This document shows, piece after piece, positions 7,061 to 13,751 of a DNA stretch of 14,045 bases; the first letter of the stretch is position 1, and every line of letters starts with the position of its first letter. Under the pieces are notes generated by a model. The model was not told where the DNA came from. It made no database searches and saw only the letters and a list, made by a program, of their open reading frames with translations. The position numbers and the translations under genes were made by a program. The stretch covers positions 1 through 14,045 of the forward strand of contig JBCCZS010000076.1 of the NCBI GenBank assembly GCA_039187035.1, given 5' to 3'. Origin of the DNA: JAJFFW01 sp039187035 (GTDB taxonomy: Bacteria > Pseudomonadota > Alphaproteobacteria > Caulobacterales > Parvularculaceae).

Positions 7061-7141
7061 CGCCAGCCCCCCTTGGTGGGGATGACGTCCGCACCGCGCG
7101 CGCGTTAATGGCGTTCGGCGCGCTCCTCCGTTACGGTTGAC

Positions 7142-7167
7142 CGCGCCGCAGCGGCCAGCCCGGCGCG
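7142..7167. repeat. Inverted repeat upstream of the DUF192 gene
   Basis: CGCGCCG (7142-7148) and CGGCGCG (7161-7167) form a 7-base stem with a 12-base loop, ending 18 bases before the next ATG. No T tract follows, so it is not a standard terminator. It may be a leader hairpin. Confidence 0.25.
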
Positions 7168-7185
7168 CCGAGGGATGCAACGCCC

Positions 7186-7680
7186 ATGACCCAAATCGTC
7201 CACGTCGCTATTCGCTTGGCGGCCGTCCTTGTCCTATGCGCCGGCGCAGGCTGCGGCGTCATCGCCGAGGCCCCGCGTTCGGGCGGCGCGGCGGCCGAAA
7301 CCGAGGTCGTGATCGAAACCGACGCCGGCGAGGCGCGCTTCACCGTCGAACTGGCCCGATCCGCCGAAGAAAAGCGCGTCGGCCTCATGCATCGCAAATC
7401 GCTTCCTGCGGAGGCGGGGATGCTGTTCGACTTCGGCCCCGAGCCTCGGGTCGCGTCCATGTGGATGCGCAACACATTCATTCCGCTCGACATGGCGTTC
7501 ATCGACGCGGCCGGCGTGATCGTAACGATCGCCGAGGAGACGACGCCTTTGTCGCTGGAGAGCATTTCTTCCGGGGCCCCGGTGGTCGCCGTTTTGGAGG
7601 TCAACGGCGGGGCCTTCGCCGCGCGCGGGGTTGCGGTGGGCGATCGCGTGCGCCACCCGTGGTTCGCCGGCGCCCCCTAA
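7186..7680 (+). CDS. DUF192 family exported protein
   Basis: This is a 164-residue protein of the DUF192 family, small single-domain proteins whose function is not settled. The N-terminal hydrophobic segment (about 5-20) followed by AGAGC (Cys23) is a signal peptide and perhaps a lipoprotein signal. The residue at -3 is Gly, not the usual Leu, so lipidation is doubtful. The family core is complete: VGLMHRKSLPAEAGMLFDF (65-83), SMWMRNTFIPLDMAFID (91-107), a central VIVTIAEETTPL and the closing VVAVLEVNGGAFAARGVAVGD (133-153). The start has a weak GAGGG eleven bases upstream. The gene sits between the cold-shock gene and tRNA-Pro. In many proteobacteria DUF192 genes neighbour cold-shock genes, as here; this is recalled, not tested. 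Confidence 0.92.
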   Translation: MTQIVHVAIRLAAVLVLCAGAGCGVIAEAPRSGGAAAETEVVIETDAGEARFTVELARSAEEKRVGLMHRKSLPAEAGMLFDFGPEPRVASMWMRNTFIPLDMAFIDAAGVIVTIAEETTPLSLESISSGAPVVAVLEVNGGAFAARGVAVGDRVRHPWFAGAP

Positions 7681-7735
7681 CAGCGTCGCGCGCTCTTTCC
7701 AGGCGGCCCGCCCGCGCCTACACGGATATCCGGAA

Positions 7736-7812
<77 letters not shown>

Positions 7813-7968
7813 GGGCCCAGCGCCGGTGTCGTCCAGACGGTCGTCGCCGGGCCGCTCAATCCAGGTACCGTGCGGGGGCCGCTTGTCGGTCCGGGCTAAT
7901 CTCGCTACGCAACCGTTCGATCCGATTTCGCCCGACGCGGCGAGCCGGCGACACGAAGGCCCGAAACG

Positions 7969-8277
7969 ATGTTCGCGCGCATCTTCCAACCTGCGAAAAC
8001 CGCGATGCAATCCGGCAAGGCGAAGGCGCGCAGTTGGGTTCTCGAATTTGAGAGCGAAGCCGCCCGGCGCATCGACCCGCTGATGGGGTGGACGAGCGGC
8101 GCCGATACGCGCGCCGGCCAAGTGCGGCTGACCTTCGAAACGCGCGAGGCGGCCGTGCGGTATGCCGAAGAGCGCGGCATTCCGTACGCCGTCGAAGCCC
8201 CGAAAACCGCGCAGCCGGTTGTGAAAGCCTACGCCGACAATTTCGCCTATAAACGCCGCAAGCCCTGGACGCACTGA
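7969..8277 (+). CDS. NADH dehydrogenase accessory subunit, NDUFS4-like (ETC complex I)
   Basis: This is a 102-residue accessory subunit of respiratory complex I, homologous to mitochondrial NDUFS4 (18-kDa subunit), sitting on the peripheral arm at the inner membrane. It matches the family end to end: ARIFQPAKTAMQSGKAKARS at the N-terminus, WVLEFE, RRIDPLMGWTSGADT (34-48), VRLTFETREAAVRYAEERGI and the C-terminal KAYADNFAYKRRKPWTH. The length is the usual bacterial length, without the mitochondrial presequence. GAAGG lies nine bases before the ATG. As in other alphaproteobacteria it stands apart from the nuo operon, here between tRNA-Pro and tRNA-Arg. It is the best taxonomic marker of the window. 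Confidence 0.95.
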   Translation: MFARIFQPAKTAMQSGKAKARSWVLEFESEAARRIDPLMGWTSGADTRAGQVRLTFETREAAVRYAEERGIPYAVEAPKTAQPVVKAYADNFAYKRRKPWTH

Positions 8278-8298
8278 CGTCCCGCGCGCACCCGCGAC

Positions 8299-8375
8299 GG
8301 CCCCGTAGCTCAACCGGATAGAGCAACTGACTTCTAATCAGTAGGTTCCAGGTTCGAGTCCTGGCGGGGTCGCCA
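8299..8375 (+). tRNA. tRNA-Arg (anticodon TCT)
   Basis: The acceptor GGCCCCG pairs with CGGGGTC (one G-U). The anticodon stem CTGA/TCAG encloses CTTCTAA, anticodon TCT, reading AGA and AGG. The T arm is CCAGG/CCTGG with TTCGAGT, and discriminator G and CCA are encoded. It starts 21 bases after the NDUFS4-like gene. tRNA 3' ends are common integration sites, but no integrase or repeated tRNA end follows here. Confidence 0.97.
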
Positions 8376-8621
8376 ATCGGAACAAAAGCTTAGGGGCGGG
8401 CGCAACGGGATTGCGTCGCCTGTCGTCGACGTCTCGCTTCCTGAATGCTTGTTATGGTTGTTCGCCGTCGGCGATCGCTTACACCGAGCGCCGTACGCGA
8501 CTTAGCCGACCGTTAAAGGCGGCCGAGGCGATGCGGACCGGATCCGGTTCGGCGGCGTTTACGCATAGCCGTCGGCCGTACGATAAAGCGCCGCTCAAGG
8601 CGAAAAAGGGGGGACAACACC

Positions 8622-9602
8622 ATGAAATACGTTTTGCTCGCCGTCGTCGTTCTCATCGGCGCCGGCGGACTGACGCCGAGCTTCGCTCAGGATGCGGACG
8701 GATGCGCCGACCATCCCGCGATCGCTCGCTATCCCGGCTCGGTGCTCGAATGGTGCACGGTCGAAAATTATATGCCGTATAAAGTGCCCGCAGGCCCTGT
8801 CACCGGCTATCAGCGCATCGGCGACGTCATCGACGCCGAGGGCCGGGTGACGCGAAATTTCTATTCGCTGAAAGGCGAGCGCACCCATTCGGAAGTCTGG
8901 AAGAATTACGCCGACGCGCTGAAAGAGGCGGGTTTTGAGATCATCGGGGAAGGCGTCTTTACCGAGAGCAATGTGAACAAAGACGTCGGCGGCCGCACTT
9001 GGAACGGCGTCGTTTATCGAATGAACCCATGGTCCGGCGGCGGCGCGGCGAACAAGATGACCTCAGGGACGGCGTCATCGGGGGGATCGGGCGCCGTCGT
9101 CGCCAGGAAAGAGCGCGCCGACGATACGATCTACATTGTCCTGACGATTAAGCAGCACTCTTCAGAGGAAGTCGCGACGCTGATCGATATCGTCGAGACG
9201 AAGGAAGCGGAAACGGGGCTGGTCACGGCGAACGCGGACGCCATGGGCGAGGACATGGCGGAACTCGGGCGGACGGTGCTGTACGGTCTGATGTTCGACC
9301 ACAACGAAGCGACGCTGACGCCGGCGTCAAAACCGGCGCTCGACGAGATCGCGAAATTTCTGAACGGGACCGATCGCGCCTTCTACGTTGTCGGGCACAC
9401 GGATTCGACCGGGGCGTTTTCCTACAATCGGAAACTCTCCGCTGATCGCGCGCTGTCGGTGCGCGAGGTCTTGCTCCGGGATTATGGGATCGCCGCCGAG
9501 CGGCTTGAAGCCCATGGCGTCGGGCCGCTCGTGCCGGTGTTTTCAAACGGCTCCGAAGGCGGGCGCGAGAAAAACCGGCGCGTTGAACTTGTCGAGAAAT
9601 AG
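8622..9602 (+). CDS. OmpA-family peptidoglycan-binding envelope protein
   Basis: This 326-residue exported protein anchors to peptidoglycan through a C-terminal OmpA domain. Residues 1-22 are a signal peptide (cut after SFA). The N-terminal module (about 23-200) begins CADHPAIARYPGSVLEWC, with Cys28 and Cys45 as a possible disulfide pair. It is mixed alpha/beta and has no beta-barrel or lipobox. A Gly/Ser-rich linker lies near 138-158. The OmpA domain (about 218-325) is intact: LMFDHNEATLTPAS, VVGHTDSTGAFSYNRKLSADRA with Asp261 and Arg276 as the diaminopimelate-binding pair, then NRRVEL. It has a purine-rich AAAAAGGGGGG Shine-Dalgarno. It converges on the trimeric autotransporter gene across a 407-base gap. 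The N-terminal module is not one I can name. Confidence 0.92.
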   Translation: MKYVLLAVVVLIGAGGLTPSFAQDADGCADHPAIARYPGSVLEWCTVENYMPYKVPAGPVTGYQRIGDVIDAEGRVTRNFYSLKGERTHSEVWKNYADALKEAGFEIIGEGVFTESNVNKDVGGRTWNGVVYRMNPWSGGGAANKMTSGTASSGGSGAVVARKERADDTIYIVLTIKQHSSEEVATLIDIVETKEAETGLVTANADAMGEDMAELGRTVLYGLMFDHNEATLTPASKPALDEIAKFLNGTDRAFYVVGHTDSTGAFSYNRKLSADRALSVREVLLRDYGIAAERLEAHGVGPLVPVFSNGSEGGREKNRRVELVEK

Positions 9603-9749
9603 CCTCTACCGCGCAGGCGGGGCCTGGCGTGCCGGGAACGAGCACGTCTGCCTAGGCGCGAGCAATGTCGGCGCCGTGCATCGACGATAGGGGCGGGCGG
9701 TGCGGGACGCCGCTAAGCCTGCTGCCGCCGAAGCGCTCGTCGACCACGT

Positions 9750-9770
9750 ATGGGCGCGGCGCGCGCCCAT
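9750..9770. repeat. Strong 9-bp hairpin with 3-base loop
   Basis: ATGGGCGCG (9750-9758), loop GCG and CGCGCCCAT (9762-9770) form a perfect inverted repeat. GGCCGGCC, itself a palindrome, follows directly. There is no T tract on either side, so it is not a standard terminator. Confidence 0.55.
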
Positions 9771-9826
9771 GGCCGGCCGGTTCTCCAGCGCTATGCCTAT
9801 AGGGTCCGACAACAGATGAAGATTCG

Positions 9827-9852
9827 GCGCCGTAAGGCGCTGATTTTATCAG
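9827..9852 (+). terminator. Tandem hairpins, probable terminator of the OmpA-like transcript
   Basis: GCGCC (9827-9831), the GNRA tetraloop GTAA and GGCGC (9836-9840) are followed by TGATTTTATC, which is itself part of a second inverted repeat CTGAT-TTT-ATCAG (9840-9852). On the plus strand this is a stable stem plus a T-rich run, 225 bases after the stop of the OmpA-like gene. It could act in both directions. Confidence 0.4.
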
Positions 9853-10009
9853 TGTACGACGATCCGGCGGCGTCGCCCCGCTCGACGACGTGACGGCGGA
9901 TTGTAGAAATTCGGCCCGCACGCGTGTGGCGGCGGACGGAGCGCGATGACCCCGACCGCCGAAAAAAAGCATCGATCGGGGCGCGGCGCACTCTATCCGT
10001 CGGAACCTG

Positions 10010-11374
10010 TCACCAACCGAAACGCACGCCGGCGCGGGCGCCGACTTGGCCGGTGCGGGTCGCAACGCCGACTCCCGCGTTGAAGCTCGCTTTCGACGAC
10101 AAGCGGGCCGCGGCGCTAAACGCCATGCCGTTCGATCCGGCGTAGTTCCCCCAATTGCCGCTGACCGCGAACGACTCGTTCTGCTGCAGCCAGGTTGAGC
10201 CGGCCATCGCCATCGACAGCGCGACGCCGTCATTGGCCTCACGGATCAAGTCCTCATTGGCCGCGATCGCCGTCGCGAGCGCGTCGAAATTGGTGTCGAA
10301 ATTCGAAAAACGATTGTCGAGATCGCTGATCGCCAGGCTGTTCGCGGCGATGTCGGACGTGTTCGTCGAAATCTGCGCGACCGTCGCGCCGCCGTCGGTC
10401 GCGAGGTTGCCGGCCGCGTCCGCGGTGACGAATTCGATCGGCCCGGCCTGGGCGGCGCGGCTCGCGGCCGACGTCACGCCCGATACGGTGAGCGTGGCGG
10501 CGCCCGTGCCGATGACGACCTGGTTCGCCCGCGTCGCGGCGGCGCCCGCGCCGATCGCGACCGCGTTATCAAAATTTGCCGACGCGTCGGCGCCGATGGC
10601 GATCGCCGACGCGCCGCCGGCCGTCGCGCCGACGCCGGACGGGTCGTCGTCCGCATCCGATCCGAGCGCGATCGCGTTGTCGCCCGTGGCGAGCGCATTT
10701 TCCGCGCCGGCGAAGCTTTCGACGCCGGACGCCTCCGCGTCGTCGCCGACGGCCGTCGCGCCTTCGGCGGAGGCGATGGAATTGCCGCCCAGCGCGACCG
10801 CGTCGTTCGCGCCCGCCTCTGCAAAGACGCCGACGGCGACGCCGTCGCTGCCGGTCACTGCCGAGCCGGCGCCGATCGCCGTGCCGGCGACGGACGCGAC
10901 GGTCGCGTCCGGCCCGACGGCGACCGCGCCGGGCGCCGTCGTCGTCGCTTCGCGGCCGATGCCGACGGAATCGGTTCCTTCGACGCTCGATCCGGGTCCG
11001 ATGGCGACCGCGGCGACGCCGTCGCTGGTCGAGAAATCGCCGATCGCCAACCCGCCGTCGTCAAGCGCTGCGGCATTGCCGCCGATCGCCTGGGCGAAGT
11101 CGCCGCTTGCGACCGCGTCGGCGCCGATGGCGACGGCTTCTTCGCCTGACGCGACCGCGCCGTCGGCGTCGCCGTCAGCGCCGTCCGGTCCGCATGCAAT
11201 CGCATCCGCGCCGGGCGCTGCGGCGTTCTCGTCGCCGTCGACGCCGTCGGTGGCGACGCCGTCGCCGTTGCTATCGAGCAAACACGTCTGCGCCGCCGCC
11301 GGCGTCGCCGCCAACAGGCCCGTCGCCGCCAAGAGCCAAGCGACGTGCCCGCCGCGCGATAATCCGTACGTCAT
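10010..11374 (-). CDS. YadA-like trimeric autotransporter adhesin
   Basis: This 454-residue type Vc secreted protein forms a homotrimer on the outer membrane and typically mediates attachment. Residues 1-28 are a signal peptide (TPAAA before QT). An Asp-rich segment with Cys31 and Cys61 comes next. The head (about 76-290) is a series of YadA-type repeats with AVAIG, GLAIG, DSVGIG, DAVALG and NAIALG. ANQVVIGTGAATLTVSGV (283-300) is neck-like. A short coiled coil (about 329-378) precedes the membrane anchor (379-454), whose four strands end with a terminal aromatic, RFGW. The head is larger than the stalk, so the adhesin is compact. I start at ATG 11374 because GGAGGG lies five bases upstream and the signal peptide follows. 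An ATG at 11413 would add 13 residues through the leader hairpin. Confidence 0.93.
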   Translation of the reverse strand: MTYGLSRGGHVAWLLAATGLLAATPAAAQTCLLDSNGDGVATDGVDGDENAAAPGADAIACGPDGADGDADGAVASGEEAVAIGADAVASGDFAQAIGGNAAALDDGGLAIGDFSTSDGVAAVAIGPGSSVEGTDSVGIGREATTTAPGAVAVGPDATVASVAGTAIGAGSAVTGSDGVAVGVFAEAGANDAVALGGNSIASAEGATAVGDDAEASGVESFAGAENALATGDNAIALGSDADDDPSGVGATAGGASAIAIGADASANFDNAVAIGAGAAATRANQVVIGTGAATLTVSGVTSAASRAAQAGPIEFVTADAAGNLATDGGATVAQISTNTSDIAANSLAISDLDNRFSNFDTNFDALATAIAANEDLIREANDGVALSMAMAGSTWLQQNESFAVSGNWGNYAGSNGMAFSAAARLSSKASFNAGVGVATRTGQVGARAGVRFGW

Positions 11375-11379
11375 GAAAT

Positions 11380-11385
11380 CCCTCC
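11380..11385 (-). promoter_or_regulatory. Shine-Dalgarno fixing the autotransporter start
   Basis: GGAGGG on the minus strand ends five bases before ATG 11374. The upstream ATG at 11413 lacks a comparable site, so this sequence decides between the two starts. Confidence 0.75.
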
Positions 11386-11403
11386 GTTTGATGCCGCTGA
11401 CCC

Positions 11404-11430
11404 GCGTCGCCACGGCCTCGCGGGCGACGC
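11404..11430 (-). repeat. Hairpin in the autotransporter 5' leader
   Basis: GCGTCGCC and GGCGACGC form a perfect 8-base stem around an 11-base loop. It sits between the proposed promoter and the Shine-Dalgarno (18 bases from it). No T tract follows. It may affect message stability or translation. Confidence 0.45.
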
Positions 11431-11442
11431 TTAGGAGGGAGA

Positions 11443-11471
11443 ACTAGAAGCGGTTGACGCGGTCGAATCAA
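11443..11471 (-). promoter_or_regulatory. Candidate promoter of the autotransporter gene
   Basis: On the minus strand, TTGATT (11471-11466) and TCTAGT (11448-11443) are separated by 17 bases. Transcription would start near 11436, giving a leader of about 60 bases that contains the 8-base hairpin. This is a consensus match only. The box types resemble those proposed upstream of the YbjN gene. Confidence 0.35.
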
Positions 11472-11592
11472 TCAACCGGCCGAACGAGGGCGCACATCGC
11501 TGCTCACGCCGATCGCCTCGGGCCGGCGCGTGAACAGGTTTACGGGCTCTATCTGGCGCACGCTGATGATGACGGCGGGCCGACGTCGCGCT

Positions 11593-11913
11593 TTACAAGG
11601 CCGGAAGCGACGTCTCTTCCACGTCTTCCGTCGGTGCGGCGAGTTCGAGTTTGACCGTCAGCTTACGGCGTGCGCCGGGGGCCGTCATGCGAAACGGCTC
11701 GAAGCCCGCTTTGGCGATGAGAATATCGGCGTCCTCTGCAAGCGCGAGCGTGCAAGGGGTTTCGCACTTCCCGTAGCCGTCGACGCTGACGGTTGCGCCG
11801 GCCGGGTCCGACGTGATGGTCGTCATGCGCGGGCCGCCGCCCGTGTTTGCGCAGGCCGTCGCGCCGACGAAGACGGCGGCGATCGCGATAAGGCGTATCC
11901 GGACGGTCGTCAT
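11593..11913 (-). CDS. PEGA-domain lipoprotein
   Basis: This 106-residue exported protein has a hydrophobic N-terminus (about 6-20) running into GATAC, a possible lipobox with Cys21 as the lipidated residue. It would therefore sit in the inner or outer membrane facing the periplasm. A PEGA domain (about 33-92) follows: TSDPAGATVSVDGYGKCETPCTLAL, with Cys50 and Cys54 in the common G-x-x-x-TPC turn, then ADILIAKAGFEPFRM and LTVKLEL. PEGA domains are small beta-sandwich modules found on bacterial cell-surface and envelope proteins. AAGGAG lies six bases before the ATG. It begins 30 bases after the metC stop, so it is probably cotranscribed with metC. No terminator is obvious before the autotransporter promoter. 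Confidence 0.87.
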   Translation of the reverse strand: MTTVRIRLIAIAAVFVGATACANTGGGPRMTTITSDPAGATVSVDGYGKCETPCTLALAEDADILIAKAGFEPFRMTAPGARRKLTVKLELAAPTEDVEETSLPAL

Positions 11914-11943
11914 GGGCGGCTCCTTCGGTTTCGCGGCGGCGGG

Positions 11944-13143
11944 CTATGCGCGTGCTTCGGCGTCGGCTGATTCGGCGGCCGCGCGCGATTGCGCGGCCGC
12001 CATCGATTGGAAGGCGGCGTCAAGGTCGGCGATTAAGTCGTCGGCGTCTTCCAGCCCCGCGCTGATCCGCAAGACGGGACCTTCGTCCGTCCACGGTTTG
12101 GCCGTGCGGTAACGTTCCGGTCGAGCGTGGATGCACAGACTTTCATAGCCGCCCCAAGAAAACCCCATCCCGAACAGGCGGAACGCGTTGAAAAACGCCT
12201 TGAGCGCGGCAAGAGGGACGGGTTTCAGGACGACGCCGAAAAGGCCGCTCGCCGCGGCAAAGTCGCGTTTCCAGACGGCGTGACCGGGCGAGCCCTTCAA
12301 CGCCGGATGGAGAACGCGGTCGACCTCGGGGCGCTTTTGCAGCCATTTTGCGAGCTTCAGGCCGGTTTCCTCGTGCTGCTTTAGCCGCACGGCGAGCGTG
12401 CGCAGACCGCGCAGGGCCAGCCAGGCGTCGTCCGCCGAGACGTTCACGCCGAGCTGCAATTGGGCGTCGAAGATCGCTTTGGCGGCCTCTTCGTCGGCCG
12501 CGCTCATCGTGCCGAGGAGGCAGTCGGCGTGGCCGACCATATATTTCGTCGCGGACTGAATGCTGACGTCCGCGCCGAGGGCGAGGGGTTTGCAGCACAG
12601 GCCCGCAGCCCACGTGTTGTCGACGACGAGGCGCGCGCCTTTCGCGTGCGCCGCCTCCGCGATCGCGGGGATGTCCTGGACTTCAAACGTGAGCGAGCCC
12701 GGGCTTTCGGCGAAAACGACGGTCGTGCGGTCGTCGATGAGGTCGGCGACGGACGCGCCGATCATCGGGTCGTAATAAACGGTCTCGACGCCGAAGCGCT
12801 TGAGGAAGCGATCGCAGAATTTGCGCGTCGGATCGTAGGCCGCGTCCGTCATGAGCACTTTGTCGCCGGGCGACGCAAAGGCCAGAAGCGGGATCACGCA
12901 GGCTTGCAAGCCGGACCCCGCAAGGCGCGTCTCGTGGGCGCCTTCAAGGACGTTGACGGCTTGCTCGAGGGCGCGGTGATTGCTCGTGCCGAGCCGGCCG
13001 TAGGCGATCGACCGCGCGCCCTCCAGGTAATCGTCATAGGTCGGAAAGAGGATGGTCGAGGCCCGTTCGACGGGCGTGTTGACCGGGTGCGCCGGCCGGC
13101 GCTTCGGGCGGCCGGCGGCGATCAGTTTCGTCGTCTTCTTCAT
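11944..13143 (-). CDS. metC: Cystathionine beta-lyase (Cys/Met metabolism PLP enzyme)
   Basis: This 399-residue cytosolic PLP enzyme of the gamma family is most like cystathionine beta-lyase, which splits cystathionine to homocysteine, pyruvate and ammonia in methionine synthesis. Family landmarks are YGRLGTSNHRALE with Tyr48 and Arg50, the cofactor-stacking loop SGLQACVIPLLAF, ESPGSLTFEVQDIPAIAEAA (146-165), VVDNTWAAG with Asp175, and SATKYMVGHADCLLG with Lys200 as the Schiff-base lysine. WGGYESL and RISAGLEDADDLIADLDAAF close the C-terminal domain. ESPGSLTFEVQD and HADCLLG favour MetC over cystathionine gamma-synthase or gamma-lyase. The start has only a weak ribosome-binding site. The gene lies 50 bases after the GNAT gene and follows the sulfurtransferase, a sulfur-metabolism context. 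An Ala-rich tail of about 20 residues is a small extension. Confidence 0.93.
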   Translation of the reverse strand: MKKTTKLIAAGRPKRRPAHPVNTPVERASTILFPTYDDYLEGARSIAYGRLGTSNHRALEQAVNVLEGAHETRLAGSGLQACVIPLLAFASPGDKVLMTDAAYDPTRKFCDRFLKRFGVETVYYDPMIGASVADLIDDRTTVVFAESPGSLTFEVQDIPAIAEAAHAKGARLVVDNTWAAGLCCKPLALGADVSIQSATKYMVGHADCLLGTMSAADEEAAKAIFDAQLQLGVNVSADDAWLALRGLRTLAVRLKQHEETGLKLAKWLQKRPEVDRVLHPALKGSPGHAVWKRDFAAASGLFGVVLKPVPLAALKAFFNAFRLFGMGFSWGGYESLCIHARPERYRTAKPWTDEGPVLRISAGLEDADDLIADLDAAFQSMAAAQSRAAAESADAEARA

Positions 13144-13193
13144 GGGGGTCGTTCTACGTGATGCGCGCGACGCCCGCTACTCGGGAGCGGCCG

Positions 13194-13751
13194 TTACGCC
13201 TCGGCGGCTTCGGTCGCGCGGTCGTCGGCGGCGCCGGGGACTTCCACGCGCCCGCTGCGCCGGCCCGTCACGGCGAACCCGAATTTTTGGTACAATGGAA
13301 GCGCGGCCGGATGGTCGAGGCTGCACGTCTCCAACGTGACGCGCTCCGGGCCCAGCGCCCAGGCCGCATCGATCGCATGGTGCAAGAAAAAGCGGCCGAG
13401 CCCGAGGCCGAGATAGTCCGGCACGAGCCCGAAAAACTTGATTTCGACGACGCCTGTGCGGCGTGCGTCGAGTTCGGCGAGGCCAGCCGGCGCGCCGTCG
13501 ATGTAGAGCACCAACAAGTGGTTGTCGTCGTGGTGGATGATCGTCGTCAGCGCCGCGTCGCTCATGGTCTTGCGCGACACCCAATAATGCGGGTCGCCGA
13601 CTTGCGCGTAGAGGTAGCGGTAAAAGTGCACGGGCGGCTTGAGCGCGCGCAGGATCGCTGTGCGCCGGCCGACCGGGGCGGCCGGCGGCGCCGCGTCGCG
13701 CCGCGCCGTCTGTTCAAGGTAAGTGATGACGACGTCGAACACGCGCGTCAT
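13194..13751 (-). CDS. GNAT family N-acetyltransferase
   Basis: This 185-residue acetyl-CoA-dependent N-acetyltransferase has an undetermined substrate. The GNAT core is clear in the second half: VVEIKFFGLVPDYLGLGLGR (101-120) is the beta4 strand with the pyrophosphate-binding loop, where the usual first Gln/Arg is Leu. HHAIDAAW is the following helix. RVTLETCSLDHPAALPLYQKFGF (137-159) is motif B. The N-terminal half is more variable. Its ATG overlaps the upstream sulfurtransferase stop as ATGA (13751-13748), and AAGGAG lies seven bases upstream inside that gene, so translation is probably coupled. The C-terminal 20 residues are Ala/Glu-rich and probably disordered. It could modify an amino acid or small amine linked to the neighbouring sulfur enzymes, but that is inference. 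Confidence 0.88.
   Translation of the reverse strand: MTRVFDVVITYLEQTARRDAAPPAAPVGRRTAILRALKPPVHFYRYLYAQVGDPHYWVSRKTMSDAALTTIIHHDDNHLLVLYIDGAPAGLAELDARRTGVVEIKFFGLVPDYLGLGLGRFFLHHAIDAAWALGPERVTLETCSLDHPAALPLYQKFGFAVTGRRSGRVEVPGAADDRATEAAEA

Larger units (their letters stand above)
9603..10009. other. 407-base gene-free convergent intergenic region
   Basis: It lies between the OmpA-like gene (plus) and the autotransporter gene (minus). The short open frames on both strands have the Arg/Pro/Ala-rich look of GC-rich non-coding frames, and none has a good ribosome-binding site. The region carries several inverted repeats, listed separately where strong. A further imperfect one pairs 9950-9958 with 9973-9981. 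No repeat family, tRNA or mobile element is recognised. Confidence 0.5.

Noticed and set aside
8299..8621. Integration site or genomic island border at tRNA-Arg
   Set aside because: No integrase, no repeat of the tRNA 3' end and no shift in base composition downstream; the next gene is an ordinary envelope protein.
9950..9981. Stem with a T7 run (minus strand) as terminator of the autotransporter gene
   Set aside because: The T run is inside the 14-base loop, not after the stem, so it does not fit an intrinsic terminator. Kept only as part of the hairpin-rich region.
10155..11447. 430-codon plus-strand open frame antisense to the trimeric autotransporter
   Set aside because: Product is Ala/Ser/Pro/Thr-rich low complexity, as expected from the complement of repetitive AIG-type codons. 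No good start signal, and the minus frame has complete domain architecture.
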